Of a DNA stretch of 64,000 nt, positions 35,006-46,995 are shown in pieces. The position numbers were made by a program, and so were the translations under genes. The stretch covers positions 62,001 to 126,000 of the forward strand of contig NZ_CACVAF010000001.1 in the NCBI RefSeq assembly GCF_902726565.1, read 5' to 3'. The notes under the pieces were generated by a model that had not been told where the DNA came from, ran no database searches, and was given only the letters and a program-made list of their open reading frames with translations. Source of the DNA: Yersinia vastinensis. Lineage in GTDB: Bacteria; Pseudomonadota; Gammaproteobacteria; Enterobacterales; Enterobacteriaceae. Numbering within the stretch: the first letter of the stretch is position 1; each line of letters starts with the position of its first letter.

Positions 35006-35029
35006 TCCCCGCCGACGTTGGAGGCTCAT

Positions 35030-35494
35030 ATGTTATTTTCAGTAGGTGTAGAGACACCAAAAGATGAAAAAACCGCATACGGTATAATTGTTCCGGCGTT
35101 TTCTGCTTATGAATACGGATGTTTCTCAGCTGCTGATGTTCAGGAAGATATTGCCGTTATGGCTAGAGAAGCTATTTTGCTAACCGTTGAAGATATGATT
35201 CTCAGCGGGAAGTTCTCGGTTGAAGATATCAAGGATGCTGGTTTTATGGTTTATGCGGCTAATCCTGAATATTCATTTTGCGATACATGGTTTGTTATTG
35301 ATGTTGATCTATCTGAGTTTGAAGGGAAACAGCAGCGGATTAATATTGCGCTGCCAGATATTTTAATAAAGCGAATTGATTATTTTGTGCGAAATAAAAA
35401 ATCAATTTATCGCGATAGGAGCCATTTTTTTGCCGAGGCGGCGCGACATGAACTCACTCAAGATAATGAAATATCATCAGTCACATCAAAATAA
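35030..35494 (+). CDS. hicB: HicB-family antitoxin
   Basis: This 154-residue protein has a partial RNase H-like domain ([36 protein letters not shown]) that blocks HicA, and a C-terminal ribbon-helix-helix ([18 protein letters not shown]) for DNA binding and autoregulation. The start is ATG 35030 with GGAGG. It is 24 nt after hicA. A HicA3-HicB3 pair of Y. pestis has been studied; whether this is the same locus I cannot tell. A shared hairpin at 35530-35551 ends the operon. Confidence 0.88.
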   Translation: MLFSVGVETPKDEKTAYGIIVPAFSAYEYGCFSAADVQEDIAVMAREAILLTVEDMILSGKFSVEDIKDAGFMVYAANPEYSFCDTWFVIDVDLSEFEGKQQRINIALPDILIKRIDYFVRNKKSIYRDRSHFFAEAARHELTQDNEISSVTSK

Positions 35495-35524
35495 AATATC
35501 TTTTATTTCAATTTATTAGGTAAT

Positions 35525-35551
35525 AAAAAAGGCCGGTAATTTACCGGCCTT
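35525..35551. terminator. Shared terminator of hicAB and accBC
   Basis: AAGGCCGGTAA and TTACCGGCCTT form a near-perfect stem (35530-35551). On the minus strand it is followed by TTTTTTATTA, a strong terminator for accBC. It therefore separates accC from yhdT. Confidence 0.85.
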
Positions 35552-35584
35552 GATAGAAAAATCAACAGCATGAAAAACGCAATA

Positions 35585-36934
35585 TCAGGTTTCTTGTAAC
35601 CCGAGTTTTTTCTCCAGATAGTGGATATTGGTTCCACCGTGCTGGAAGTTTTCGTCGTTCATAATGCGTTGCTGCAACTCAACGTTGGTTTTGATGCCAT
35701 CGATAATAAGTTCTGCCAACGCATTTTTCATACGGGCAATAGCAACGTCGCGGTTTTCACCGTAAGTGATCAGCTTGCCAATCATGGAGTCATAATACGG
35801 GGGCACAGTATAGCCGGCGTAAATATGAGACTCCCAACGCACACCAAAACCGCCTGGCGCATGGAAACGAGTAATTTTACCCGGACTTGGCAGGAAGGTA
35901 TTTGGGTCTTCGGCGTTGATACGGCATTCAACCGCGTGACCGTGAACTTTCACTTCATCTTGTTTGATGGAGAGCGGTTGGCCAGCAGCAATTCGTAGCT
36001 GTTCTTTGATCAAATCGACACCGGTGATCATTTCGGTAACCGGGTGCTCAACCTGAATTCGGGTGTTCATTTCGATGAAATAGAACTCGCCGTTTTCATA
36101 CAAGAACTCGAAAGTACCTGCACCACGATAGCCAATTTCCACACAGGCTTTCGCACAGCGCTCACCGATATAACGGCGCATTTCGTTGGTGATGCCAGGT
36201 GCTGGTGCTTCTTCGACGACTTTCTGGTGGCGGCGCTGCATAGAACAGTCGCGCTCTGCCAGATAGATAGCATTACCTTGACCATCAGCCAAAATCTGAA
36301 TTTCGATATGGCGTGGGTTCTCAAGGTATTTTTCCATATAAACCATGTCGTTATTGAAAGCCGCTTTAGCTTCCGCACGGGTCATATTGATGGATTGCTC
36401 AAGATCTTTGTCGTGACGAACCACACGCATACCACGACCACCGCCACCACCAGATGCCTTGATAATGACCGGATAACCGATTCGTTTGGCAAAGGCTTTG
36501 TTTTTGGCAGTATCGTCGCTCAGTGGGCCGTCAGAGCCTGGTACGCAAGGTACACCGGCTTTCTTCATCGCGCTGATAGCAGAAACTTTATCACCCATCA
36601 GGCGAATAGTTTCGGCACGAGGCCCGATAAAGATGAAACCTGAACGTTCTACCTGTTCGGCAAAATCAGCATTTTCAGACAGGAAACCATAGCCGGGGTG
36701 AATAGCCACCGCGCCGGTGATCTCCGCAGCAGAAATGATTGCTGGGATGTTCAGATAGCTTTTAACAGAAGGTGCGGGACCGATACAGACAGTCTCGTCA
36801 GCCAATAACACGTGTTTAAGATCACGATCCGCTGTGGAGTGAACTGCCACAGTTTTGATCCCCAGCTCTTTACAAGCTCGCAGGATACGCAGCGCAATCT
36901 CACCGCGGTTAGCGATTACGATTTTATCAAGCAT
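35585..36934 (-). CDS. accC: Acetyl-CoA carboxylase, biotin carboxylase subunit
   Basis: This 449-residue ATP-grasp enzyme, the same length as E. coli AccC, carboxylates biotin on AccB with ATP and bicarbonate. Visible features are [19 protein letters not shown] at the start, the glycine-rich ATP loop [30 protein letters not shown] at the active site and ECRINAEDP. It lies 11 nt after accB in the same operon and is followed by a strong terminator. Confidence 0.97.
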   Translation of the reverse strand: MLDKIVIANRGEIALRILRACKELGIKTVAVHSTADRDLKHVLLADETVCIGPAPSVKSYLNIPAIISAAEITGAVAIHPGYGFLSENADFAEQVERSGFIFIGPRAETIRLMGDKVSAISAMKKAGVPCVPGSDGPLSDDTAKNKAFAKRIGYPVIIKASGGGGGRGMRVVRHDKDLEQSINMTRAEAKAAFNNDMVYMEKYLENPRHIEIQILADGQGNAIYLAERDCSMQRRHQKVVEEAPAPGITNEMRRYIGERCAKACVEIGYRGAGTFEFLYENGEFYFIEMNTRIQVEHPVTEMITGVDLIKEQLRIAAGQPLSIKQDEVKVHGHAVECRINAEDPNTFLPSPGKITRFHAPGGFGVRWESHIYAGYTVPPYYDSMIGKLITYGENRDVAIARMKNALAELIIDGIKTNVELQQRIMNDENFQHGGTNIHYLEKKLGLQET

Positions 36935-36945
36935 GGAACGCCTCG

Positions 36946-37413
36946 TTACTCGATGACGACAAGAGGCTCGTCGAATTCAACCGGTTGACCGTTTTCAACC
37001 AGAATGGCTTTTACAGTACCGGATTTATCTGCTTCGATTTGGTTCATCATTTTCATCGCTTCAACGATGCAAAGAGTGTCACCAGCAGAAACTTTCTGAC
37101 CTACTTCAATGAAGGCTTTAGCATCTGGGCTCGGGGTGCGATAGAACGTACCGACCATTGGGGAGCGCACGATGTGACCACTGATGGCTGCTGGTGCAGC
37201 GGCTTCAGCAGCCGGTGCTGGAGCAACGGCGGCGGCCAGTGCTGGCTGCTGTTGTGGTGCAGCAAAAGCATATGGCTGTTGCATCATTGGGTAGTTTGGT
37301 GCGGCAGGAGCACGACTGATACGTACTGACTCTTCGCCTTCTGAGATTTCCAGCTCTGAAATGCCGGACTCTTCAACCAGTTCGATCAGTTTCTTAATCT
37401 TACGAATATCCAT
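36946..37413 (-). CDS. accB: Acetyl-CoA carboxylase, biotin carboxyl carrier protein
   Basis: This 155-residue protein has an N-terminal domain [18 protein letters not shown], an Ala/Pro-rich flexible linker (about 45-80) and the C-terminal biotinyl domain with the biotin-carrying Lys121 in [11 protein letters not shown]. It carries the carboxyl group between AccC and the AccAD transferase in fatty acid synthesis. The start is ATG 37413 to match E. coli; the frame opens 15 codons earlier. The normal promoter position upstream is occupied by an ERIC element. Confidence 0.97.
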   Translation of the reverse strand: MDIRKIKKLIELVEESGISELEISEGEESVRISRAPAAPNYPMMQQPYAFAAPQQQPALAAAVAPAPAAEAAAPAAISGHIVRSPMVGTFYRTPSPDAKAFIEVGQKVSAGDTLCIVEAMKMMNQIEADKSGTVKAILVENGQPVEFDEPLVVIE

Positions 37414-37446
37414 GAGTGTGATTCCGTACTCTTTTTGTGTTGCAAT

Positions 37447-37572
37447 TATACCCTTCATACTTCGAGTCGTATGTGTGTTGGCTGCCTTCGTTCACCCCAG
37501 TCACTTACTGATGTAAGCTCACGGGGATTTGCTCAGTTGCCGCCTTCCCACAACTCGAATTATTTCGGGTCT
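37447..37572. repeat. ERIC element between aroQ and accB
   Basis: This element of about 126 bp contains the diagnostic core CACCCCAGTCACTTAC and GATGTAAGCTCACGGGGAT and has matching outer arms (ACCCTTCATACTTCGAG and CTCGAATTATTTCGGGT). It directly abuts the aroQ stop codon (TAG, 37573-37571) and fills nearly the whole gap. Confidence 0.9.
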
Positions 37573-38023
37573 AGTTGGGTTGTGACAAGCGATTTACCGC
37601 TGCCTGTAAAGCAAAGTTGTAGCCATCTGCGCCAAGTCCACAGATTACGCCAACTGCGATATCAGAGAGATATGAATGATGACGGAATGGCTCCCGAGCA
37701 TGCACATTAGATAAATGGATCTCGATGAACGGGATCTCCACACCTAACAGCGCATCGCGCAGTGCTACGCTGGTGTGCGTAAACGCTGCTGGGTTGATCA
37801 GGATAAAATCGATATTACCCCGTGCCTGGTGAATTCTATCGAGCAGCACATGTTCTGCATTTGACTGCAAATTGGACAGCACCACATCCATTCCCTGAGC
37901 TTGAACCTCTAACTGGCTGATAATATCAGCCAACGTCGTGGATCCGTACTTTTCGGGTTCACGCGTTCCAAGCAGATTCAAGTTAGGGCCATTCAGAAGC
38001 AAAATGTGAAACTTATCCGACAT
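37571..38023 (-). CDS. aroQ: Type II 3-dehydroquinate dehydratase
   Basis: This 150-residue enzyme removes water from 3-dehydroquinate in the shikimate pathway. It shows [20 protein letters not shown] with the catalytic Tyr on the flexible loop, [19 protein letters not shown], and [22 protein letters not shown] with the catalytic His. It lies just upstream of accB on the same strand, as in E. coli relatives. A TATAAT box on the minus strand (38140-38135) may be its promoter; otherwise 38024-38334 holds no gene. Confidence 0.96.
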   Translation of the reverse strand: MSDKFHILLLNGPNLNLLGTREPEKYGSTTLADIISQLEVQAQGMDVVLSNLQSNAEHVLLDRIHQARGNIDFILINPAAFTHTSVALRDALLGVEIPFIEIHLSNVHAREPFRHHSYLSDIAVGVICGLGADGYNFALQAAVNRLSQPN

Positions 38024-38334
38024 TATGCTGGTATCTCCGGCAATTAGTACATCATCGTAAAAAATAACCTGATGTCACCGATTTGTCACCTTTTTACGAC
38101 GAATTTGACACTGCGATCGGTACTAAGGTCGAGCATTATAATGATATCGTAGCAATTCGCAGCTAAATACTGGTCTTATCAGCGAAGATATTCAATAGAA
38201 AAAAATACGAATTGTGCGCTTACTACCTTATTATGCCCTCCGCCCATGATGTTGCACAGAGGTTAACTACGCCCGCTAACGCGAACCACTGACGTTAGGT
38301 ATAAAGAGTGGAGAACGTGGATAAGTTCAGACTT

Positions 38335-38934
38335 TTAGCGGCACCATTGCCGAAATTTCTTATAACGTAGTGCCAATAATATTGCTGCGGTCACTGCGTA
38401 AATAATGGGCAGTGGCGATAACGTTTTCACCGACCAAAGATAATGAATTGGCGCAAGAATGGCGACAACATACACCAAATTATGCAGCTTTTGCCAGTTA
38501 GCTCCCATTTTTCGTTGTGCCCACAAGGTAGATGTCACGGCCAGTGACAGTAACAATAACCAACTAATAATGCCTAATGTCAGGTAGGGACGGGTGACTA
38601 ATTCACGTCCTAATAGGCCAATATTGCTCAATCCTAATTCCAGCACCGAGTAACTGACTAAATGCAGTGTCCCCCAAGCAAAACACCATAACCCCAAGAG
38701 CCGACGACAGCGGATCAGTAGAGGTTGCTTGCCATATCGTGCCAGTGGCGTGACCAACAACGTAGCCAATAACAGTTTAAGGGTCATCCGGCCGGTAAAA
38801 TGCTGAATATCTTTCGCGGGGTCGGCACTGAACCAACCTTGATCAACAGACAAAATTAGCCACAGCAAGGGCAGCGCTGCCGCCAGCCAGATAGCCACCT
38901 TGAGCCATTTAATTTGTCGTAAACTCAGCCGCAT
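38335..38934 (-). CDS. msrQ: Heme-binding membrane subunit of periplasmic Met-sulfoxide reductase
   Basis: This 199-residue inner-membrane b-type cytochrome has six segments and conserved His residues (for example [57 protein letters not shown]). It passes electrons from the quinone pool to MsrP. Its start overlaps the msrP stop by one base (TAATG-type), so the two are coupled. Confidence 0.93.
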   Translation of the reverse strand: MRLSLRQIKWLKVAIWLAAALPLLWLILSVDQGWFSADPAKDIQHFTGRMTLKLLLATLLVTPLARYGKQPLLIRCRRLLGLWCFAWGTLHLVSYSVLELGLSNIGLLGRELVTRPYLTLGIISWLLLLSLAVTSTLWAQRKMGANWQKLHNLVYVVAILAPIHYLWSVKTLSPLPIIYAVTAAILLALRYKKFRQWCR

Positions 38935-39980
38935 TAGAAATTCTCCCGAAGATCCAAACCACGATAGAGTGAAGCGACTTGATCGGCATAACCATTAAAC
39001 AGCAGAGTGGGTTGGCGCTGAACATCAAGGATGCCGCCGGAGCCGATAAAACGTTCAGTCGCTTGTGACCAGCGCGGATGGTCCACATGTGGGTTCACAT
39101 TGGCATAAAAACCGTATTCATTGGGTGCGCTCAGGTTCCAGGTGGTGGGGGGCTGGTCATGAGTCAGTCGAATATGTACGATGGATTTTATTCCTTTAAA
39201 GCCATATTTCCACGGGGTAATGAGGCGCAATGGCGCACCATTTTGCGGAGGCAGGGCCTTGCCATAGACACCTAGCGTCATAAAGGCCAGAGGGTGCATG
39301 GCCTCGTCCAGTCTTAACCCTTCGACATAAGGATATTTCAGGCCACCGCCAATAAAGCGATCTTCTTGCCCTGGCATCTGATCTGGCGCATAAAGTGTTT
39401 GAAACGCGACATAGCGCGCATTACTGGTCGGTTCAACCAACTTCAGTAATTTTCCTAATTCAAACCCAATCCACGGTACTACCATTGACCAAGCTTCCAC
39501 GCAACGCATGCGATAGATGCGCTCTTCCAAAGGAAAGCGCTTCATCAGATCATCAATATCAAGCGTCATCGGTTTAGCGACATCACCGTCAATTTTAATC
39601 TGCCAGCCTTCAGTTTTTAGTGTGCCGGCATTGGCTGCAGGATCGGCTTTATCCTGACCAAATTCGTAGAAATTATTGTAGCCCGTCACTTTATCCTCTG
39701 GCGTCATCGCTAAATCGGGGTGATAGGCCGTTGATTTAGTGAAGTCTAATGGCTTGCCCGATGGTGCTTTCGGGCGGTTATTGCCTTTAAACCACGCCAG
39801 TAAATCTGCTTGTGCGCTGGTAGGTAATGCTAACGTGGCGGCAGTGATCCCCAATGCTTGCAATACCTTACGGCGCTGATAAAAAATGCTCTCAGGCGTC
39901 ACATCCGCTTCAGTCAGTTTGCGCGGTACATTGTGTGTGCCGGAAGAATTGCTCTTGGTATTCAGGAAAAAGTTACGCAT
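38934..39980 (-). CDS. msrP: Periplasmic methionine-sulfoxide reductase, molybdopterin subunit
   Basis: This 348-residue Tat-exported molybdoenzyme has a twin-Arg signal ([25 protein letters not shown]), the molybdenum-ligand Cys in [15 protein letters not shown] and the end [12 protein letters not shown], as in E. coli MsrP (YedY). It repairs oxidised methionines in envelope proteins together with MsrQ. The N-terminus is about 14 residues longer than in E. coli. GGAG precedes the start. In E. coli the pair lies elsewhere. Confidence 0.95.
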   Translation of the reverse strand: MRNFFLNTKSNSSGTHNVPRKLTEADVTPESIFYQRRKVLQALGITAATLALPTSAQADLLAWFKGNNRPKAPSGKPLDFTKSTAYHPDLAMTPEDKVTGYNNFYEFGQDKADPAANAGTLKTEGWQIKIDGDVAKPMTLDIDDLMKRFPLEERIYRMRCVEAWSMVVPWIGFELGKLLKLVEPTSNARYVAFQTLYAPDQMPGQEDRFIGGGLKYPYVEGLRLDEAMHPLAFMTLGVYGKALPPQNGAPLRLITPWKYGFKGIKSIVHIRLTHDQPPTTWNLSAPNEYGFYANVNPHVDHPRWSQATERFIGSGGILDVQRQPTLLFNGYADQVASLYRGLDLRENF

Positions 39981-40146
39981 AGCATGACTCCGTCAGACTG
40001 ACCTTAATGGTAATAATAATCATGACGGGTTATGGGAATAAGTGCGAGGGGACAAAGGAAAATATGATATTTCTGATTGTTACGGTAGGACGCCGGGAAG
40101 ATGAATACTCCCCGGCTTTCGTTTTTCAGCAGGCGTTAACCCAGTA

Positions 40147-41124
40147 TTAACGAACTTTCACCAAGGTTCTACCCGTGACATCGTTAGCGAGCAAGCGTTC
40201 AGCCATTGCCGGTGCATCAGCCAATGTGATGGATTGCGAAGCTTGGTGGTAGAAGCTCTCAGGTAAAATTTTCTGCAACCGTTGCCAAGCTTGTAGGCGT
40301 CTTTGTTGTGGCGTCATCACTGAATCGACCCCTTGCAAACGCACATTGCGCAGAATAAAGGGCATGACTGTTGTTGGAAGGGTATAACCCCCCGCCAAGC
40401 CGCAGGCTGCGACGGTCCCGTTATAATTCATTTGTGCCAGAATCTTAGCCAGTAATTTATCGCCAACGGTATCAATCGCGCCCGCCCAGAGCTGTTTCTC
40501 TAATGGGCGTGAAGCATCAAGATATTCATTGCGAGATAACACCCGGTGAGCACCCAGACTTTTGAGGTATTCACTGTTGCTGTCACGACCAGAAATAGCC
40601 GCAATTTGATAACCTAGTGCCGAAAGTAAGGCTATCGCGGTGCTACCCACCCCCCCACTGGCCCCACTTACAACTACTTCGCCACTGTCAGGAGTCACAC
40701 CACCTTCTTCTAATGCCATGACACACAACATGGCAGTGAAGCCTGCCGTACCAATAATCATCGCCTTGCGAGGCTCTAACCCCTCAGGCATAGGAACCAA
40801 CCAGTCGCCATTAACACGAGCCTGCTCTGCCAACCCTCCCCAATGGTTTTCACCGACCCCCCAACCTGTCAGCAACACGGATTGACCAACATGAAAACGC
40901 GGATCTTCGCTGCTGTGGACGGTGCCCGCAAAATCAATGCCAGGAACCATCGGGAATTCACGGATAATTTTCCCTTTGCCTGTGATGGCCAGCGCATCTT
41001 TATAATTCAGGCTAGACCAATTGACATCAACGGTGACATTACCGGCAGGCAACTGTGAAGGCGATATTTCACGCACTTCTGCAGTGGTACGGCCTTCGGT
41101 TTGCTCAAGGACAAGCGCTCGCAT
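40147..41124 (-). CDS. acuI: Acrylyl-CoA reductase AcuI (YhdH)
   Basis: This 325-residue zinc-free medium-chain dehydrogenase matches AcuI: WSSLNYKDALAITGKGKII, VPGIDFAGTV, the NADP-binding GASGGVGSTAIALL, and AAAC-type CGLAGGYTLPTTVMPFILRNV. It reduces acrylyl-CoA to propionyl-CoA with NADPH and protects against acrylate. The start is ATG 41124 with GGAG upstream. It is divergent from csrD. Confidence 0.94.
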   Translation of the reverse strand: MRALVLEQTEGRTTAEVREISPSQLPAGNVTVDVNWSSLNYKDALAITGKGKIIREFPMVPGIDFAGTVHSSEDPRFHVGQSVLLTGWGVGENHWGGLAEQARVNGDWLVPMPEGLEPRKAMIIGTAGFTAMLCVMALEEGGVTPDSGEVVVSGASGGVGSTAIALLSALGYQIAAISGRDSNSEYLKSLGAHRVLSRNEYLDASRPLEKQLWAGAIDTVGDKLLAKILAQMNYNGTVAACGLAGGYTLPTTVMPFILRNVRLQGVDSVMTPQQRRLQAWQRLQKILPESFYHQASQSITLADAPAMAERLLANDVTGRTLVKVR

Positions 41125-41407
41125 ATGGCACTCCAAAAATTCAAAGAAAGTAAGAGTTAAGAGTGAGCCAATATAGCGACAACATCAACTTCCTAGCCTG
41201 ATCAAGAACAAAAATCGGGCTGTTGAACTTTACCCTGACTATCCTTGAAGCAGGTAAACTAAGCTTTAATGTAAAAGGCTGGGTTAAAGTGTCCCAGTCG
41301 CGCTATGAAGTAAAAAATCCGTGTTATGACTCGCTTTTGTCATATAGTGTTTATTCGAGGGAACTGAGGCCTTTTTTTCACCTAATTGCGCTTCGCAAGG
41401 TTAAGGG

Positions 41408-43327
41408 ATGAGATTTACAACCAAACTATCTGTGTTTATGACGCTGCTGATTGTCGTGGCGATGTGTCTGGTGTTACTCGGTAGCACGGCAAGTTTCTTT
41501 TATTTGTGTCAGAAAAAAATGGAGCATCGCCTTCAGGGGATTGTGACTGCTTACGATCAGTCATTACTGCTGCAACCTGCTGATAAAGAACGCGAATGGC
41601 TACCTATTATGATGCGGACTCTAGGGGTGCTGGAAGTCAGCATCCAAAACGAAAGTAGTACGCTATATCATCTCAAACTCCCCGCTATTTATGCGCCATG
41701 GAACAGTAAAAGCCGCTACCGCAGCCTAGCTGTACCCATGCTGCATCAGCCCGGGGCCTCGATGCACTTTACCTATATCGACCCCCTAAGCAGTTATGCT
41801 CGCTCCCTTTATGCGGTCGCCATTTTATCGTTGGCCGTGATTGTGATTGCCATGACGCTATTGCTGAGTTTCCGCTGGTTACGTGAACAGACGGCAGGGC
41901 AAGAGAAACTAGAATGGCGGGCGAAACGCATTCTCAATGGCGAGCGTGAACATGCCATTCGTAGTGAGGGCCACGAATGGCCACCTTGCGCCAGCCGTGC
42001 TATTGATCATTTATTGGCGGAGTTGATCGAAGTTAGGGAAGAACGCAATCATGTGGATACATTAATTCGTACTTTTGCGGCCCGAGATGCCAAAACCGGC
42101 TTTGGTAACCGTCAGTTTTTTGATAACCAACTCACCACTCAACTGGAAGAGTCAGGTGCTCATGGCGTTGTTATGATGGTACAACTACCTGATTTTGATA
42201 GTTTAATTGAAACGGATGACCATCGGCAGGTGCAGGAGTTGATGCATTCATTAATTAACCTGCTTTCTACTTTTGTCGCCCGTCACCCTTCAGCATTATT
42301 AGCCCGTTATCATCAGAGTGATATTGCGATATTACTTCCACACAAAACCTTAAAAGATGCCGATGTCATGGCCGCACAATTGGTTAATGCGGTGGGAGCA
42401 TTACCCAAACCTCATGTTATTGATCGCGAGTCATTACTACATATTGGTATTGTGGCGTACCGCAACGGCGATTCCGCAGAACAGATTATGGATAATGTGG
42501 GACAGGCGACCAAAAATGCGGCAATGTATGGAGGGAATGGGTGGTACATCTACGATACTCAAGTGTCAGAAAAAGGGCGCGGAAGTGTCAAATGGCGCAC
42601 GTTATTGGAGCAAACACTGGCGAATGGTGGCCCAAGGCTTTATCAAAAACCGGTGGTAACCGTTGATGGGAAAATCCATCACCGTGAGATAATCAGCCGT
42701 ATATATGATGGTGAACAAGAACTCCGCGCAGCTGAATTTATGCCTCTGGTGCAACTGTTCGGCCTAGGCGAACGTTATGATCGTCAAAAAATTGATCGGA
42801 TAATTCCTTTATTAGCTTTATGGCCGGACGAAACTCTGGCATTTTCTATCTGCGTTGATTCATTATTGCAGCGTCCTTTCCAGCGCTGGCTGCGGGATAC
42901 ACTGCTACAGTGCAGAAAATCGGATAGAGAGCGAATTATCTTTGAACTTGCGGAGGCAGATGTGTGTCAATATATCAGCCAAATCCGTCCGATGATGCGT
43001 TTGTTGCTTGGTGTTGGCTGTAAGGTCATGGTGTCGCAGGCCGGATTGACGGTGGTCAGTACCTCATATATTAAGTCTCTACGGGTTGAAATGATCAAGC
43101 TTCACCCGGGGTTAGTAAGAAGTATTAATTTACGTTACGAAAATCAGCTGTTTGTTGATAGCCTGATCGGTGCTTGTGCAGGGACACCCGCGAAAGTTTT
43201 TGCCGCAGAAGTCCTTACCCGTGAAGAATGGCAAACTCTGAAAGAGAAAGGTGTTTATGGTGGACAGGGCAATTTTTTTGCTCCACCCACGCTTTTGAAC
43301 CCCGGAAAGAAAAAATATTCGTATTAG
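41408..43327 (+). CDS. csrD: RNase E specificity factor CsrD
   Basis: This 639-residue membrane protein has two membrane segments (about 8-30 and 136-158), a HAMP-like linker, a degenerate GGDEF domain (active site replaced by YHQSDIAILLP) and a degenerate EAL domain (HREIISRIYD in place of the EAL motif). It therefore should neither make nor break cyclic di-GMP. CsrD makes the regulatory RNAs CsrB and CsrC open to RNase E, freeing CsrA. It lies upstream of mreB, as in E. coli. Confidence 0.93.
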   Translation: MRFTTKLSVFMTLLIVVAMCLVLLGSTASFFYLCQKKMEHRLQGIVTAYDQSLLLQPADKEREWLPIMMRTLGVLEVSIQNESSTLYHLKLPAIYAPWNSKSRYRSLAVPMLHQPGASMHFTYIDPLSSYARSLYAVAILSLAVIVIAMTLLLSFRWLREQTAGQEKLEWRAKRILNGEREHAIRSEGHEWPPCASRAIDHLLAELIEVREERNHVDTLIRTFAARDAKTGFGNRQFFDNQLTTQLEESGAHGVVMMVQLPDFDSLIETDDHRQVQELMHSLINLLSTFVARHPSALLARYHQSDIAILLPHKTLKDADVMAAQLVNAVGALPKPHVIDRESLLHIGIVAYRNGDSAEQIMDNVGQATKNAAMYGGNGWYIYDTQVSEKGRGSVKWRTLLEQTLANGGPRLYQKPVVTVDGKIHHREIISRIYDGEQELRAAEFMPLVQLFGLGERYDRQKIDRIIPLLALWPDETLAFSICVDSLLQRPFQRWLRDTLLQCRKSDRERIIFELAEADVCQYISQIRPMMRLLLGVGCKVMVSQAGLTVVSTSYIKSLRVEMIKLHPGLVRSINLRYENQLFVDSLIGACAGTPAKVFAAEVLTREEWQTLKEKGVYGGQGNFFAPPTLLNPGKKKYSY

Positions 43328-43610
43328 GGCCATGTTTAGCCTGATCGTTGAGCAAAAATTAACGTAGAATATGCCAGTCATTTCCGTAAATCGTTGGTGG
43401 GCACTTACTTCCAACGAGAATCAGGTTAAATGTTAGATTTTATGTGCTGTGTTACGCCGGTCGTTGCGCAGAATCGGTGTTGTGCCAAGGGTTTATTCAA
43501 CCTTTTCAAACAACATGGGGTCTGAATGGAGCGAGATGTCAATAACGCAGCTACTTTTTCACCGAATCAGGACGTTTTTGCGCCTTGTCGCTGCTTCGTG
43601 TGGTTGGTAA

Positions 43611-44705
<1,095 letters not shown>

Positions 44706-44916
44706 TCAGCCAAAAGGAGAAGGGCCGGTCAGATAAATCTCTACCCAGGTTAGACGTCATAGGCGTGCAGCCAGGCAATAACGCATTCGAATAAACTGGT
44801 TCAGGTCAGTTCTTCGGATGCGTTAAGGCCGTGGATGCTGCTGTAACGTCAAGTACGAAAGGGTGATTCAGATTTGGCGCTTCCTCCTTCATGCCGTCAA
44901 GGAATACCCATAATTT

Positions 44917-45903
44917 ATGAAGCCGATTTTTAGCCGGGGTCCATCCCTGCAACTGCGGTTGTTCTTTGCCGTTCTTGCAGCCATTATTTTAGTTATAGCG
45001 GATAGCCGATTAGGTACATTTGTTAAAATACGTACTTATATGGATACCGCCGTTAGCCCTTTCTATTTTTTGGCCAATGGGCCACGCAAAGTTCTCGATA
45101 ACGTTTCTGAAACTCTGGCTACCCACCAACAATTGGAGCTGGAAAATCGTGCATTACGCCAAGAACTGTTGCTGAAAAATACAGATTTGCAGTTACTTGG
45201 GCAATTTAAGCAGGAAAATAACCGCTTACGTGAATTGCTCGGCTCCCCGCTGCGTCAAGATGAACAGAAAATGGTGACGCAGGTGATGTCCAGTGGGACA
45301 GATCCATATAGTGATCAAGTGGTTATCGACAAAGGTTCTAACAATGGCGTTTACGAAGGCCAGCCGGTCATCAGTGACCGCGGTGTCGTAGGTCAGGTGG
45401 TCGCTGTGAGTAAATTAACCAGCCGAGTGCTCTTGATTTGTGATACCTCACACGCTCTCCCTATTCAGGTGCTGCGAAATGATATTCGAGTTATTGCTGC
45501 CGGGAGTGGTTGCACTGATGACTTATTATTAGAGCATTTACCAAGCAATACAGATATTCGCGTCGGTGATGTGTTAGTGACATCTGGCTTAGGGGGGCGT
45601 TTCCCTGAAGGATATCCTGTTGCTGTCGTTTCATCAGTCAAAGTTGATAACCAGCGTGCTTATACGGTGATTCAAGCTCGTCCGACGGCGGATTTGCAGC
45701 GTTTGCGTTACCTTTTGCTGTTGTGGGGCGCGGATCGTAATGGCGACATACCTTTGCCTCCAGATGAAGTTCGCCGTGTCGCAAATGAACGTTTGGCTCC
45801 CATGATGTCGCAAGTATTGCCTGCCGCAGATGAGATGGGGCCACCGGCACCACCTGCTGCTGCGACACCAACAGCAGTGACTGCGCCAGGAGTGTCACCA
45901 TGA
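44917..45903 (+). CDS. mreC: Rod-shape protein MreC
   Basis: This 328-residue membrane protein has one N-terminal segment ([16 protein letters not shown]), a coiled coil (about 65-110) and a periplasmic beta domain ([26 protein letters not shown]), with a Pro/Ala-rich C-terminal tail. It links MreB to the murein synthases. It overlaps mreD by 4 nt (ATGA). Confidence 0.95.
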   Translation: MKPIFSRGPSLQLRLFFAVLAAIILVIADSRLGTFVKIRTYMDTAVSPFYFLANGPRKVLDNVSETLATHQQLELENRALRQELLLKNTDLQLLGQFKQENNRLRELLGSPLRQDEQKMVTQVMSSGTDPYSDQVVIDKGSNNGVYEGQPVISDRGVVGQVVAVSKLTSRVLLICDTSHALPIQVLRNDIRVIAAGSGCTDDLLLEHLPSNTDIRVGDVLVTSGLGGRFPEGYPVAVVSSVKVDNQRAYTVIQARPTADLQRLRYLLLLWGADRNGDIPLPPDEVRRVANERLAPMMSQVLPAADEMGPPAPPAAATPTAVTAPGVSP

Positions 45904-46388
45904 ACCGCTACAGCAGTAATGGCCGTTGGGTGATTTGGTTGTCTTTCCTGATTGCCATGGTGCTGCAAATTATGCCGTGGCCAGAACAGATTTATATGTT
46001 CCGCCCTTCATGGCTGGCCCTGGTCCTTATTTATTGGGTAATGGCATTGCCACATCGTGTCAATGTTGGGACTGGCTTTATCCTCGGGCTGATTATGGAT
46101 CTTATTTTAGGTTCAACTCTTGGCGTTCGGGCGCTGGCACTGAGCATTATTGCTTATCTGGTGGCATTCAAGTTTCAGCTATTTCGCAATATGGCATTGT
46201 GGCAGCAGGCGCTCATTGTGATGCTGCTTTCGCTGACAATGGATGTCGTGGTGTTCTGGTCGGAGTTTTTAGTCAGTAACGTCTCATTCCGCCCCGAAGT
46301 TTTCTGGAGTAGTGTAGTCAACGGTATTTTGTGGCCTTGGCTATTTTTGTTAATGCGCAAAATTCGCCGTCAATTTGCGGTGCAATAA
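45900..46388 (+). CDS. mreD: Rod-shape protein MreD
   Basis: This 162-residue integral membrane protein has about five helices and starts [28 protein letters not shown], as in enterobacterial MreD. It forms a complex with MreC and MreB in the elongation machinery. It is coupled to mreC and followed 13 nt later by maf. Confidence 0.95.
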   Translation: MNRYSSNGRWVIWLSFLIAMVLQIMPWPEQIYMFRPSWLALVLIYWVMALPHRVNVGTGFILGLIMDLILGSTLGVRALALSIIAYLVAFKFQLFRNMALWQQALIVMLLSLTMDVVVFWSEFLVSNVSFRPEVFWSSVVNGILWPWLFLLMRKIRRQFAVQ

Positions 46389-46401
46389 GGAATTAAGACT
46401 C

Positions 46402-46995
46402 ATGACCGCCCTGTACCTCGCTTCTGGTTCTCCACGTCGCCGTGAATTATTAACTCTGCTTGGTGTCCCTTTTGAGGTGCTCAAAACAGAGGTCGAAGAG
46501 CAACGTCGACCAGAAGAAAGTGCACAAGAATATGTCCGGCGTTTGGCGCAGGACAAAGCACAGGCAGGGGTGAAGGTCGCACCACAAGATTTACCTGTCT
46601 TAGGGGCAGATACTATTGTGGTATTAAATGGGCAAGTATTAGAAAAACCACGAGATAAAGCACACGCGCAGCAAATATTAAGTACGTTGTCAGGCCAGCA
46701 ACATCAAGTGATTACTGCGGTGTCGCTGGCTGATCGACACGATTTGTTATCTGCCATGGTTGTGACAGATGTGACATTTCGCGTGTTATCCCAGTTGGAA
46801 ATCAGTGATTATATTGCTACCGGTGAACCCATGGACAAAGCGGGCGCGTACGGTATTCAGGGGAAAGGTGGTTGTTTCGTCAGATCCATTACCGGCAGTT
46901 ACCATGCCGTTGTAGGACTGCCGTTGGTAGAAACCCATGAATTACTAAGTAATTTCATTGCGCTACGTAATGTGAGAGGAATACATGACAGCTGA
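46402..46995 (+). CDS. yhdE: Maf-family nucleoside triphosphate pyrophosphatase YhdE
   Basis: This 197-residue protein shows [23 protein letters not shown] (the Maf signature), LGADTIVVL with the catalytic Asp, and [30 protein letters not shown]. YhdE-type Maf proteins hydrolyse dTTP, UTP and related nucleotides, a house-cleaning role. The start is ATG 46402 after AAGGA (the frame is open from 46375). It overlaps rng by 11 nt. Confidence 0.95.
   Translation: MTALYLASGSPRRRELLTLLGVPFEVLKTEVEEQRRPEESAQEYVRRLAQDKAQAGVKVAPQDLPVLGADTIVVLNGQVLEKPRDKAHAQQILSTLSGQQHQVITAVSLADRHDLLSAMVVTDVTFRVLSQLEISDYIATGEPMDKAGAYGIQGKGGCFVRSITGSYHAVVGLPLVETHELLSNFIALRNVRGIHDS

Noticed and set aside
36044..36643. 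Open frame of 199 codons opposite accC
   Set aside because: It is fully inside a conserved gene, with no independent evidence.
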